29,543 bases of DNA from an uncultured bacterium (GCA_905215325.1 CAJMPP010000028.1:1-29543); one strand, 5' to 3'. Shown: positions 1 to 8,179, counted from the stretch's first letter. Notes: a model not told the origin generated them from the sequence alone. Translations and numbers: made by a program.

Positions 1-532
1 ACACGATGTTGCGCAGCTGGCGGTCGTTCATGTCCACCACGCGCTTCCACGTGATCTTGCGGACATCGATGCCCAGCTCGTTGCCGTTGTGGATGTGGGC
101 GTCGAGCAGAGCGGCGAGCAGGTTGTTGGCCGCGCCGATGGCGTGGAAGTCGCCGGTGAAGTGCAGGTTGATGTCCTCCATGGGGATGACCTGGGCGTAT
201 CCGCCGCCTGCGGCACCGCCCTTGATGCCGAACACGGGACCCAGGCTAGGCTCGCGCAGCGCCACGACGGGGTTCTTGCCGCGCTTCTGCAGCGCGTCGG
301 CCAGGCCCACCGTGGTGGTGGTCTTGCCCTCGCCGGCCGGCGTGGGGTTGATGGCCGTCACAAGCACCAGTTTGCCCGGCGTGTGCTGCTCGTCGCGCAG
401 CAGGTTGTAGTCCACCTTAGCCTTCGTGGTTCCGTACTGCTCCAGGTACTGCTCGGGCACACCCGCCTTCTGCGCGATGGCGCTGATGGGTTGCGGAGTC
501 GCTGCCTGGGCGATTTCGATGTCGGTCAACAC
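1..532 (-). CDS. fhs: Formate-tetrahydrofolate ligase, N-terminal part (cut by window edge)
   Basis: This is the first ~177 codons of formate-THF ligase, which makes 10-formyl-THF from formate, THF and ATP in one-carbon metabolism. Reading leftwards, the protein starts MLTDIEIAQAATPQPI and carries the P-loop-like TPAGEGKTTTTVGL, then LREPSLGPVFGIKGGAAGGG and the NLHFTGDFHAI motif, all hallmarks of the family. I place the start at the GTG at 532 because a GAGAGAGG ribosome site lies 7 nt upstream. The TTG next to it is the alternative. The 3' end (usual length about 550 residues) lies outside the window. A TACAAT -10 box lies about 70 bp upstream, so it probably has its own promoter apart from coaX behind it. 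The identity is secure. Confidence 0.95.
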   Translation of the reverse strand, partial: MLTDIEIAQAATPQPISAIAQKAGVPEQYLEQYGTTKAKVDYNLLRDEQHTPGKLVLVTAINPTPAGEGKTTTTVGLADALQKRGKNPVVALREPSLGPVFGIKGGAAGGGYAQVIPMEDINLHFTGDFHAIGAANNLLAALLDAHIHNGNELGIDVRKITWKRVVDMNDRQLRNIV

Positions 533-602
533 GTCGGGGCCTCTCTCTCGTCTGAGTGCGGACACGCCCCGTCCCTTGGCGAGGCGCATGAACGTCGGTG
601 CT

Positions 603-608
603 ATTGTA
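603..608 (-). promoter_or_regulatory. Candidate -10 box (TACAAT) for fhs
   Basis: TACAAT on the minus strand, about 70 bp ahead of the fhs GTG, in the 249-bp gap after coaX. No good -35 hexamer sits at 16-18 bp. A perfect TTGACA (642-647) is 33 bp away, too far to pair with it. Nothing else was recognised in the gap. Confidence 0.4.
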
Positions 609-781
609 GCCGCGCCCGCCGTTCGCCATGGGAAAGGCGCCTGTCAAGAAACCAAGATTTCAAGGCAACGGCGAAAATGCGGTCGAATTTGTTGCAATTA
701 TGGAGAAGGCCGGCCTGGAAAGGTAGCGCGGTCGCCCTGCGCAAACGCGTCTGCGGGCGCGGAGGGCGGGCGACGCGTGCC

Positions 782-1600
782 CTACTCCAGCACCTCGTCA
801 GGACGACCGTACAGGCCGGTGACGTCGTTGTCCATGAAGTTGTCGTACACCAGGCGAAGGCCCTCGAGCGTCAGGTCCTGGTTCACGTGCGTGATGGTGC
901 GCGACAGCGGCGCCACGCGGCGCGCCAGGCCGCCGGTGGCCACGACCGCCGCCTTGTGGCCGAGCTGCTCGAAGATGCGGTTGACCAGGCCGTCCACGCG
1001 ATCCGCCTCGCCGTAGACGATGCCCACCTGCATGGCCTGGGCGGTGTTGCGGCCGATGGAGGTGTGCGGGTTGACCAGCTCGATGGCGCCCAGCTTGGTG
1101 GCATGGCTGAACAACGCGCGGGCGCTGGTGTCCACGCCGGGCGCGATGACGCCGCCGGCGAACGTGCCGCCGTCGTCGATCACTTCCATATTAGTGGCGG
1201 TGCCGAAATCGACCACCACCACGGGCGACCCGTACAACATACGCGCCGCCACGCAGTCGGCGATGCGGTCGGCGCCGATCTCGCGCGGGTTGGGGTAGTC
1301 GCCGGCGTCGAACAGCCCGGCGGCGTTCTCGGCGGTGCACACCACCGCGCGCACGCCGATCATCTGCTTGGTCGCCTGGCACCACGCCTCGGTGAGCGCC
1401 GGGACCACCGACGCCAGCGCCACGCCGCTGATATCGTCGAACGAGACGCCCTCGGAGCTGAGCAGCGGGATGAGCTTCACGCGCAGCTCGTCGCACGTGT
1501 GCAGCTTGTTGGTGGCCACGCGCCAACAGAAGCGCAGCTTCTTGTTCTCGTACACGCCCAAAACGGTCTGGGTGTTTCCCACGTCTATTGCCAGCAGCAT
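782..1600 (-). CDS. coaX: Type III pantothenate kinase
   Basis: CoaX phosphorylates pantothenate, the first step of coenzyme A synthesis. The 272-residue length is slightly over the usual ~255. It opens MLLAIDVGNTQTVLGVYE, where the D-x-G-N-T phosphate loop contains the catalytic aspartate (D6). It continues with the type III signatures YPNPREIGADRIADCVAA, VVVDFGTATNMEVID and GGVIAPGVDTSARAL, and ends with the GLxxR-like VATGGLARRVAP block. The open frame runs much further upstream, but I take the ATG at 1600: homology begins exactly there and GAGGGGAG lies just ahead. It is followed by fhs on the same strand after 249 bp, so linkage to fhs is loose. Type III enzymes are typically insensitive to CoA feedback (family knowledge). 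Confidence 0.95.
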   Translation of the reverse strand: MLLAIDVGNTQTVLGVYENKKLRFCWRVATNKLHTCDELRVKLIPLLSSEGVSFDDISGVALASVVPALTEAWCQATKQMIGVRAVVCTAENAAGLFDAGDYPNPREIGADRIADCVAARMLYGSPVVVVDFGTATNMEVIDDGGTFAGGVIAPGVDTSARALFSHATKLGAIELVNPHTSIGRNTAQAMQVGIVYGEADRVDGLVNRIFEQLGHKAAVVATGGLARRVAPLSRTITHVNQDLTLEGLRLVYDNFMDNDVTGLYGRPDEVLE

Positions 1601-1670
1601 GGCGCCGCTCCCCTCGTTCTCATGTCCCCCGTCGCAGTCGATCGCGATGGGGCCGATTTTTCCGCGCATC

Positions 1671-1676
1671 AGTATA
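1671..1676 (-). promoter_or_regulatory. Candidate -10 box (TATACT) for coaX
   Basis: TATACT on the minus strand about 70 bp before the coaX ATG. No convincing -35 hexamer was found 16-18 bp upstream. Placement and sequence resemble the -10 boxes before other genes in this window. Confidence 0.35.
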
Positions 1677-1806
1677 GCAGCAGGCTGCAAGACGGCCGGC
1701 AACCACGCGGGAAGCGTCCGAATCTGCCCGCCAAGCGCATGCGTCGGCGATTCGGGCGGGGTTCGGGCGGAGACGCACCGGCGCGGGGCCGGGTGGACTT
1801 TGGCGC

Positions 1807-1982
1807 GGAGCGGGCCCTGGCGCAGATCGGACCAAGCCCCGGCGCAGAGCCTGACAGATAACGCTACGTCCCCGAGTGTCCGGCGGGGCAGGACGCGCGG
1901 CCCGGCGTGGAGCGGGCCCTGGCGCGGGGCCGGACTCCGACTCAGCGACCGGACAGATAAGCCTCCGTCCCCTAAGTGTCCG
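1807..1982. repeat. Tandem ~100-bp unit carrying two 33-bp palindromic repeats
   Basis: Two related units lie side by side. Each starts with the identical 17-mer GGAGCGGGCCCTGGCGC (1807-1823 and 1909-1925) and ends about 40 bp later in a palindromic element (1851-1882 and 1950-1982). The element has the form CGGACAGATAAG, then C-T-x-C-GTCCCC, then a tail ending GTGTCCG. GGAC and GTCC can pair as a short hairpin, and the outer CGGAC/GTCCG ends also match. A partial extra tail follows at about 1985-1994. The same element occurs six times at 29168-29529. The rest of 1601-2202 shows no gene. The long plus-strand frame here is a high-GC artefact. Confidence 0.75.
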
Positions 1983-2202
1983 CCCAAGTGTCCGGGCGGG
2001 CGGATCGGGGGGGGGAAGCTTGGGCGGTTTTGCGCCGGGGAGGTAACGTGTTTTTGACGGGAAGGCCACCTGCCGGGCCGATGCGAGTATAGTTGTCGTA
2101 AGAACATGGAACGGCTGCCCTCTTACGGCGCCCGGCGCTCGGCAACGGCGCTGCTCGGCGCGCCGCGCAAGCAGCCTTCGCAATGGAAAGAAGAGGCCCA
2201 TC

Positions 2203-2898
2203 ATGAATGAAACGCCTTCGCGCATCCTGGTCGTGGACGACGAGCCCTCCATCACGGAGTTCGTCGGATACGCCCTGAAGAAAGAGGGCTTCCAGCCCGA
2301 TGTCGTGGACAACGGCGAGGACGCGCTGGCAATGGCCCAGGAAAACGACTACGACCTGTTCGTCCTGGACATCATGCTGCCCGGCATGGACGGCTACGAG
2401 CTGTGCCGCCGCCTGCGCACCAAGACGTCCGCACCCGTGCTGTTCCTCTCGGCGCGCGACACCGAGCTGGACAAGGTCGTCGGGCTCGAAATCGGCGGCG
2501 ACGACTACCTGGCCAAGCCCTTCGGCGTGCGCGAGCTCATCGCCCGCGTCCGCGCGCTGCTGCGCCGCAGCCAGGGCAACGAGCTCACGCCGAACAGCCA
2601 TGCCATCACCGCCAGCGGCATCACGCTCGACGAGGACGCGCACACCGCCACCGGCCCCGCCGGCGACATCGACCTGACGCCCCGCGAGTTCGAGCTGATG
2701 GCATGCCTCATGAAGAACGCCGGCAAGGTGGTCTCGCGCGAGGAGCTGCTGCGTGACGCCTGGGGCTGGGAATACCTCACGGAAACCAAGACCGTGGACA
2801 CCCACATCAAGCGTCTGCGTGATAAGATCGAGCAAGCCGGTTACGATCCCGGCCTTGTGGAAACGGTTCGCGGTTACGGATATAGGTTCAAGCTATAA
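2203..2898 (+). CDS. OmpR/PhoB-family response regulator
   Basis: A 231-residue two-component response regulator, acting as a DNA-binding transcription factor in the cytoplasm. Residues ~7-121 form the receiver: acidic pair D12-D13, phospho-acceptor D56 in FVLDIMLPGMDG, S83 in the LFLSARD switch strand, and K105 in the KPF motif. Residues ~135-231 form a winged-helix output domain with LTPREFELMACLM, VSREELL, the recognition helix around VDTHIKRLRDKI and the wing VRGYGYRF. The start at 2203 follows AGAAGAGG. A TATAGT -10-like box lies at 2088-2093. The kinase gene follows with essentially no gap, so the pair is an operon and the two proteins are presumed partners. The target regulon is unknown. 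Confidence 0.95.
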   Translation: MNETPSRILVVDDEPSITEFVGYALKKEGFQPDVVDNGEDALAMAQENDYDLFVLDIMLPGMDGYELCRRLRTKTSAPVLFLSARDTELDKVVGLEIGGDDYLAKPFGVRELIARVRALLRRSQGNELTPNSHAITASGITLDEDAHTATGPAGDIDLTPREFELMACLMKNAGKVVSREELLRDAWGWEYLTETKTVDTHIKRLRDKIEQAGYDPGLVETVRGYGYRFKL

Positions 2899-2924
2899 AA
2901 CGGCTGCAGACATATTTCGCACTC

Positions 2925-3959
2925 TTGGCCACGCTGCTCAGCCTGCTCGCTGCGGTGGTCACGGCCGTCGTGTGCATGCTCGTGTACGACGCCTCCATAG
3001 CGGTCCTGCTGGTCCTCATCCCCATCAGCGTGGTCATCTTCTGCATCAGCCTGCTTATCGGCCATTTCCTGTCCGAACCGCTTAGCGACCTGGCGAAGAA
3101 GATGGCGGCCTTCCGCAGCGGCGCGCCCGTCACGTTCGAGCCCGACGGCCGCATGTACGAGGCCGACCTGCTGACCAGCGACTTCAAGCGCCTCGTGCAA
3201 ACCACCACCCAACAGCAGCACGACCTTGCCATCAAAGAGCGCCGCCAAAACGAGTTCATCAGCGACGTCGCGCATGAGCTGCGCACGCCGCTGACGGCCA
3301 TCCGCGGCAACGCCGAGATGCTCGCCGACCCCGACCTGCCGCCCTCGCTGCATGAGAAGTTCTGCGGCATCATCGTGAACGAAAGCGAGCGCCTTAGCCG
3401 CCTGACGCACGACCTGCTGACCCTGCAGCGCATAGAAAGCTCCCCCATCCCCGAGACCATGCAGCGCGTGAACCTGCACGATCTGGCGAACAGCGTGGTC
3501 GACGCGCTGTCCCCCATCCTGCACGATCGCCAGGCGAACACGGGCGTCTCGGGCGAGGCGCCCGACGTGCTGGGCAACCCCGACAGCTTGCGCCAGGCCG
3601 TCACCAACCTGGTCGAGAACGCCAGCCGCTTCATCAAGCCCGGCGGGCACATCAACGTTGAGCTGTTCGGCATGAACGGCAACTCCATCATCGCCGTGAA
3701 AGACGACGGTTGCGGCTTCGGCGACGTGGACCCCAAGCTGCTCTTCGACCGTTTCTACCGCACCGATGCCAGCCGCACGCGCGGCACGGGCGGCACGGGC
3801 CTGGGCCTTGCCATCGTGAAGTCCATCGCCGAGGCGCACGACGGCACCGTCGAAGCCGTCAACCTCCCCGAGGGCGGAGCGTGCTTCATGATCGCCATCC
3901 CCTCCATCCCCGCCGACATCTCGGTGAAGAAACCCCACGGGAAAACGAAGAACGCCTGA
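2925..3959 (+). CDS. Sensor histidine kinase, partner of the preceding regulator
   Basis: A membrane histidine kinase of about 345-355 residues. Numbered from a TTG at 2925, two membrane helices (about 1-22 and 24-47) are joined by a loop of only a few residues, so there is no extracellular sensor domain. Stimuli are probably sensed in the membrane, as in intramembrane-sensing kinases. A HAMP-like linker (~48-100) leads to the H-box FISDVAHELRTPLTAI (H117), the N-box VTNLVENASR, and the ATP-binding boxes DDGCGFG, LFDRFYR and GTGGTGLGLAIVKS. The start is odd. The first helix continues upstream in frame without stop as KRLQTYFALL back to an ATA at 2895, which overlaps the regulator's stop codon. 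No ATG, GTG or ribosome site supports 2925, so the true start may be 2895 (see findings). Confidence 0.9.
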   Translation: MATLLSLLAAVVTAVVCMLVYDASIAVLLVLIPISVVIFCISLLIGHFLSEPLSDLAKKMAAFRSGAPVTFEPDGRMYEADLLTSDFKRLVQTTTQQQHDLAIKERRQNEFISDVAHELRTPLTAIRGNAEMLADPDLPPSLHEKFCGIIVNESERLSRLTHDLLTLQRIESSPIPETMQRVNLHDLANSVVDALSPILHDRQANTGVSGEAPDVLGNPDSLRQAVTNLVENASRFIKPGGHINVELFGMNGNSIIAVKDDGCGFGDVDPKLLFDRFYRTDASRTRGTGGTGLGLAIVKSIAEAHDGTVEAVNLPEGGACFMIAIPSIPADISVKKPHGKTKNA

Positions 3960-4126
3960 AGGGAAGCCTGAGCAACCGGGCTGACAACTGCTGCTCGAGC
4001 CGCTCCCCAGGCGACATCGGCCCTTTCGCCATGCGCGCCCCGTAACCGACCATCGCCGCCCACCCGCGTATGCGCCCGGCCCTTCCGCCGACCGGAACGC
4101 CCCCGGGACATCAAGCGTTTACTTCA

Positions 4127-4150
4127 CCCGCGCATCGATTCCGATGCGGG
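4127..4150. other. Hairpin in the 303-bp gap between kinase and fabH
   Basis: CCCG-CG-CATCG pairs with CGATG-CGGG around a short ATTC loop with a two-base bulge. No T-run follows on either strand, so it is at most a weak or factor-dependent terminator for the two-component operon, or part of the fabH upstream region. The rest of 3960-4196 shows no gene or clear signal. Confidence 0.35.
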
Positions 4151-4196
4151 CAGGGGCCAGGACGCGGGGATTCGCGGGGGCCGCAACGTGCGATGC

Positions 4197-4202
4197 TATA
4201 CT
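4197..4202 (+). promoter_or_regulatory. Candidate -10 box (TATACT) for fabH
   Basis: TATACT sits about 60 bp before the fabH ATG, in a locally AT-richer spot of a GC-rich gap. The best -35 candidate is poor. Confidence 0.4.
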
Positions 4203-4262
4203 CGAACGCGATCGACACGCATCATCTCCGAGGCGCATCGCCTCGCACATCGAAGGAGCATC

Positions 4263-5375
4263 ATGGGTTGCACCATCATCGGCTGCGGCAAGCAGCTGCC
4301 GGCACTTGACGTGCCCAATGAAGAGCTGACCAAGCTGGTGGACACCGGCGATGAATGGATTTCCACGCGCACGGGCATCCTCTCGCGCCGCGTGTGCGTC
4401 AGCGAGGGCAACGTCGACCTGGCCGAAGGCGCCGCGCGCCAGGCGCTCGGCTGGGAGGACGGCGGCTATTCCGAGCGCAAGATCGCTCCCGAGGACATCG
4501 ACCTTATCATCTACTCCACCATCACGCCCGACGAGGTGGTCCCCACCTGCGCCGCCGTGCTGCGTCGACGTTTGGGCCTGGTCAACGCCGCGGCATTCGA
4601 CATGAACGCCGCGTGCTCGGGCTTCATCTACGGCCTGACCATCGCCGAGACCATGATGGCCGCCAGCGCCTCGGGCGCTGCAGGCGCCGCGGGCCGCAAC
4701 CGCATCCGCCGCGCGCTCGTGGTAGGCGGAGAGCGCCTGACCCGCATCGTCGACTGGAACGACCGCAACACGTGCGTGCTGTTCGGCGACGGCGCCGGCG
4801 CCGCCGTGGTGGAATGGGACGAGCGCAAGCCCGGCATCCTGTCCTGGTACATCAAAAACGATGACGACGACTCCAACGCCCTCACCTGCCCTTCCGCCTA
4901 CGACGCGCCCCAGCCCTTCACGCCCGAGGGCATCGATGCGGACGCTCTGCGGCAGGCCGACCCCGGCACCGCCCCCATCGACGCCGAGCTCGATGTCACG
5001 GAACGCGTTGCCGCAGGAGCGCCGCGCCAGGCCCTGTACATGAACGGGCAGAAGGTGTTCAAGTTCGCCACCAGCGTCATGCCCGCCGCCATCGAGGAGG
5101 TGCTGCGCCGCGCGAACCTGACCATCGACGACGTGCAGTTCATCGTCCCGCATCAAGCGAACCTGCGCATCATCAAGTACGCCGCGAAGCGCATGGGCCT
5201 GCCGCTCGAACGCTTCCAGGTATCCATCGCACATCGCGGCAACTCGTCGTCGGCGTGCATCCCCATGACGCTGTGCGACGCGTACGAAAGCGGCAACATC
5301 CACCCCGGCGACAAGGTGGTGCTCGTGGGCTTCGGCGGCGGCTTCACCAGCGGCGCGGTGCTGTACGAGGCATAA
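4263..5375 (+). CDS. fabH: 3-oxoacyl-ACP synthase III (KAS III), enlarged
   Basis: FabH condenses acetyl- or branched acyl-CoA with malonyl-ACP to start fatty-acid synthesis. The catalytic triad is visible: C118 in NAACSGF, H297 in PHQANLRI and N327 in HRGNSSSAC. DEWISTRTGI near residue 31 and the C-terminal LVGFGGGFTSGA are family marks. ATG 4263 follows AAGGAG, and the homology starts there rather than at the upstream in-frame ATG. At 370 residues it is about 50 longer than typical FabH (~317). The extra length lies between C118 and H297: an Ala/Gly-rich insert near 135-148, and an acidic, Pro-rich stretch near 199-256. It stands alone, away from any fab cluster in view, so a specialised role is possible. 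It ends at a shared terminator with bioY. Confidence 0.9.
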   Translation: MGCTIIGCGKQLPALDVPNEELTKLVDTGDEWISTRTGILSRRVCVSEGNVDLAEGAARQALGWEDGGYSERKIAPEDIDLIIYSTITPDEVVPTCAAVLRRRLGLVNAAAFDMNAACSGFIYGLTIAETMMAASASGAAGAAGRNRIRRALVVGGERLTRIVDWNDRNTCVLFGDGAGAAVVEWDERKPGILSWYIKNDDDDSNALTCPSAYDAPQPFTPEGIDADALRQADPGTAPIDAELDVTERVAAGAPRQALYMNGQKVFKFATSVMPAAIEEVLRRANLTIDDVQFIVPHQANLRIIKYAAKRMGLPLERFQVSIAHRGNSSSACIPMTLCDAYESGNIHPGDKVVLVGFGGGFTSGAVLYEA

Positions 5376-5401
5376 TCACCCGCATCTTCCATCAGAGCGC
5401 G

Positions 5402-5427
5402 AAAAGGCCCGCATAAGCGGGCCTTTT
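5402..5427. terminator. Bidirectional terminator between fabH and bioY
   Basis: Perfect 11-bp stem AAAAGGCCCGC / GCGGGCCTTTT around an ATAA loop, 26 bp after the fabH stop and 27 bp after the bioY stop. A/T tracts on both sides let it work for both convergent genes. Confidence 0.9.
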
Positions 5428-5454
5428 CGTTGCACTTAGGATATACGGAATCGC

Positions 5455-6048
5455 TTATGCGCGATGTCCCACGGCGGCGTTGACGGCGCGCGCGCAGATG
5501 ACGGCCGCGACTAGCTTCGCCAGGTCGACCAGGATGAACGGCGCAACGCCGGCCGCGAAGGCGGCGGCGGGCGTCATGGAGGCGACGGCCATGAGCTGCG
5601 CCCAGCCGCACACGTAGGCGACGGCAAGGAACACCAGGCCGGTCAGGAAGTCGATAGCGAACGCGCGGGTGCCCTTCGCCTGGCCATCGCGAGCCAGCAC
5701 GGCCTTCAGGCCGAAGCGCACGGCCACGGCCAGGCCCACGCCCAGCAGATAGCCCCACAGAAAGCCGCCGGTCGCACCGGCCAGGACGCCGATGCCGCCG
5801 CGCATGCCGCTGAACACGGGCACGCCCACGGCGCCCAGAACCAGGTACGCGGTGATGGCCGCGATCGCCTCTTTCGGCTGCAGCACCAGCACCATGAACG
5901 CCACGGCGAAGATCTGCAGCGTGAACGGCACGGGGCCCAAGGGTACCGTCACCCACGCCGACACCGCCGTGATGGCGACCGTCAATGCGACGAACGCGAT
6001 CGAACGCGTGCGCGACCCAGCGGCCGTCTTCTTCTGAACCTGCTCCAC
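5455..6048 (-). CDS. bioY: Biotin ECF transporter S component
   Basis: A 197-residue hydrophobic protein of the BioY family, the biotin-binding membrane subunit of ECF transporters. About six membrane segments alternate with short loops. Family marks are VPLGPVPFTLQIFAV near residue 30, AITAYLVLGAVGVPVFSG, and GGIGVLAGATGGFLWGYLLG. I chose the GTG at 6048 (reading VEQVQKK) because GGAAGGGGAA lies just upstream and the length matches the family. The open frame extends further, but without homology. No ecfA/ecfT genes are in the window, so it either uses a shared ECF module elsewhere or works alone. Its leader holds a dyad overlapping the -10 box, which suggests repression. Neighbouring birA has no DNA-binding domain, so another regulator would be needed. 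Confidence 0.93.
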   Translation of the reverse strand: MEQVQKKTAAGSRTRSIAFVALTVAITAVSAWVTVPLGPVPFTLQIFAVAFMVLVLQPKEAIAAITAYLVLGAVGVPVFSGMRGGIGVLAGATGGFLWGYLLGVGLAVAVRFGLKAVLARDGQAKGTRAFAIDFLTGLVFLAVAYVCGWAQLMAVASMTPAAAFAAGVAPFILVDLAKLVAAVICARAVNAAVGHRA

Positions 6049-6157
6049 AGCTTCCCCTTCCTTGTCCCCCCGGTTCACCCAGAAGGCCCATCCGCGATAT
6101 TGTCGCGGCGATCGCTGCGCCGAACGCATCGATCCTATTTCCTGCAAATCACAGCGG

Positions 6158-6178
6158 AATTGTAGCATGCGCACAATT
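6158..6178 (-). promoter_or_regulatory. bioY -10 box overlapped by a dyad operator candidate
   Basis: TACAAT (6159-6164, minus) lies about 110 bp before the bioY GTG. It falls within an inverted repeat with AATTGT (6158-6163) and ACAATT (6173-6178) arms around a 9-bp centre that itself contains GCATGC. Such overlap is typical of a repressor site. The sequence does not match the classic BirA box that I know. Confidence 0.5.
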
Positions 6179-6199
6179 TCCCTCGTCGTTTTTGGCCGT

Positions 6200-6235
6200 A
6201 AAAAAGCCTTGCAGCGCAAAAAACGTTGCAAGGCT
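6200..6235 (-). terminator. Rho-independent terminator of the MATE gene
   Basis: On the minus strand, AGCCTTGCA and TGCAAGGCT (6227-6235 and 6205-6213) form a perfect 9-bp stem around a 13-nt loop, followed by TTTTTT. It lies 78 bp past the MATE stop and upstream of the bioY promoter, separating the two units. Confidence 0.85.
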
Positions 6236-6312
6236 GAAACAAATCCAGATATCGAAGCAGGCGCCAGCAGCCGCAAGCTAAAGGCGCTATCGAACAGCCG
6301 CCCTTCGCGCCG

Positions 6313-7836
6313 CTAGAACTTGGCCTGCAGCTGGCCGTTCTCCAGCTTGCGCAGACGCTTGAGCTCCAGCAGGACGAACACGCCGGTGGTGAAGATGGCC
6401 AGGAAGTCCGCCACAGGGCACGCGAAGTACAACGCGTCCAAGCCCGTATAGCCCGGGAACCATACGGGCATGACCATGGGCAGGCCGATATAGAGCGGGA
6501 TCAGGAACAGGATCTGGCGCGTAAGGGACAAAAACACCGACTTCGCCGGCTGGCCCGTTGCCTGAAAGTAGTTCGAGCCCACGATCTGAAAGCCCACGAA
6601 CGGGATGAGGAACAGCTGCACCTGCAGCGCGAACACCGTGAACGACAGCAGGTTCGGGTCGGTGATGCCGAAGAAGCCGACGATCTGGGCGGGAAACAGG
6701 TGCACGAGCGCCCACAGCACTACGGCTATGACCGTGTTGCCCGCGATGCCCCATGCCAGCGTCATCTTCACGCGCTTGAACAGGTGCGCGCCGTAGTTGA
6801 AGCCGAGCAGCGGCTGGATGGCGATCGACATGCCGATAAGCGGCAGCACCACAAACGAGGCCACGCGCTGCACCACGCCGATGGACGCCAGCGCGCCCTC
6901 CGCGCCGATGGGGCTTTGCGCGCCGTACATGTTCAGCAGGTTGTTCAGCACGAAATTGACCGCCGCCATGCCCGCCTGGACGGCGAAGCTCGCAAGGCCC
7001 AGCGACAGGATCAGGCGCACGGTCTCGCCGTACAGCGGCATCATACGCAGGCGCAGACGTATGGGGACGCCCTTCGTCAGGCAGAAGTACCACAGCACCG
7101 TGGCGCACGAGATGGCCTGACCGCACACGGTGGCCAGCGCGCTGCCCACGACGCCCATGCCCATGACCAGCACGAACAGCGCATTGAACACGGTGCATGC
7201 AACGGCGCCGATGATCATGGTGCCCAGCGCGCGGTTCGGGGCGCCTGCGGTACGGATGAAGTTGTTCACGCCCATGCCGATGCACTGGAAGATGAAGCCC
7301 AAGCTGATGATGCGGATGAACTGCATGGCGTAGTCCCAGTCCTCGGAAGTGGCGCCCGACACGCTGAGCAACCCATTGATGCAAGCTGGGATGAACATGA
7401 CGATGGCCACCGCCACCGAGGCGATAAGGGACAGCATGACCGTGTTGCCCAGGCTGCGCTCGGCCTCCTCGGGCTTGCCCTCGCCCATGCGCAGCGCGGC
7501 CAAGGTGTTGCCGCCGTTGCCCACCAGCATGGCGATAGCCATGAACACCGTCATGATGGGCATGGCCACCGTGGCAGTGGACAAGCCGATCTCGCCCATG
7601 GCCTGCCCCAGGAAGATGGAGTCGATGACGTTGTACGCACCGTTGACAAGCATGCCCAAGATGGAAGGAACGGCGAACTCGGTGATAAGACGCGGGATGG
7701 ACTCCGTGCCCATGCGCGTTACCTTGTCGTGCTGCCTGGGCTTGCCTTGGCGGCCGGGGGCCGCAGGCTTGCCCTGGGCATCCACCGGACGGGACGGTGC
7801 CGCGGACATATCCTTCGTTTCCTGCTCATGCGTCAT
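6313..7836 (-). CDS. MATE-family efflux transporter
   Basis: A 507-residue polytopic membrane protein with about 12 hydrophobic segments in two related halves, as in multidrug and toxin extrusion (MATE/DinF) antiporters. Characteristic pieces are VPSILGMLVNGAYNVIDSIFLGQAMG at the first helix pair, the loop LAALRMGEGKPEEAERSLGN, NNFIRTAGAPNRALGTM at the end of the first half, and QPLLGFNYGAHLFKRVK in the second half. About 45 polar, Pro/Lys/Gln-rich residues precede helix 1, longer than usual. The start is uncertain: ATG 7836 has a distant GAAAGG, with an in-frame GTG at 7869 and an ATG at 7809 as alternatives. Substrate unknown. It is a single gene with its own promoter and terminator. Confidence 0.88.
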   Translation of the reverse strand: MTHEQETKDMSAAPSRPVDAQGKPAAPGRQGKPRQHDKVTRMGTESIPRLITEFAVPSILGMLVNGAYNVIDSIFLGQAMGEIGLSTATVAMPIMTVFMAIAMLVGNGGNTLAALRMGEGKPEEAERSLGNTVMLSLIASVAVAIVMFIPACINGLLSVSGATSEDWDYAMQFIRIISLGFIFQCIGMGVNNFIRTAGAPNRALGTMIIGAVACTVFNALFVLVMGMGVVGSALATVCGQAISCATVLWYFCLTKGVPIRLRLRMMPLYGETVRLILSLGLASFAVQAGMAAVNFVLNNLLNMYGAQSPIGAEGALASIGVVQRVASFVVLPLIGMSIAIQPLLGFNYGAHLFKRVKMTLAWGIAGNTVIAVVLWALVHLFPAQIVGFFGITDPNLLSFTVFALQVQLFLIPFVGFQIVGSNYFQATGQPAKSVFLSLTRQILFLIPLYIGLPMVMPVWFPGYTGLDALYFACPVADFLAIFTTGVFVLLELKRLRKLENGQLQAKF

Positions 7837-7890
7837 GCTTGCGTGCTGCCTTTCGAAACCTTTTATCACCTAAAATTTTGTCAGCACTCT

Positions 7891-7896
7891 ATTGTA
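7891..7896 (-). promoter_or_regulatory. Candidate -10 box (TACAAT) for the MATE gene
   Basis: TACAAT on the minus strand 54 bp before the chosen ATG, in a short AT-rich stretch. No clear -35 hexamer. Confidence 0.4.
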
Positions 7897-8179
7897 TGAC
7901 CGGCGACCCGCAGAGAGCACACGCAGGAGAACCCCATGCCGGGATTCCATCGTTCATGCATATCAGACAAGAAGGGGAAGAAGGCGAAGCTGGACTCCTC
8001 CGAAACGCTGCCGGCTTCGCCGCCGCGCACATGTCAAAGGCTTGCGTCCAAGCCACACACGCGCAAACGTCGAAGCAACGCGTGCATCCAGCGCGCGGGC
8101 GCCGCAGTCGGCACGCTTGCGCCGCACCGACCCGCAGGGACGCGCCGACTCATGCGGACGCACCGACCCGTAAGGACCC
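7897..8179. other. Gap between birA and the MATE gene, no gene seen
   Basis: No supported gene on either strand. Open frames here are arginine-rich, without a ribosome site or recognisable motif. A short imperfect direct repeat (GCACCGACCCG at about 8122 and 8160) is the only visible structure. No terminator was found after birA. Confidence 0.5.

Noticed and set aside
642..647. Perfect TTGACA before fhs as a -35 box
   Set aside because: The only good -10 (603-608) is 33 bp away, and no -10 lies at 16-18 bp.
89..1861. 590-codon plus-strand frame over fhs and coaX
   Set aside because: Runs antisense to two well-identified genes and through repeats. Composition is typical of a shadow frame.
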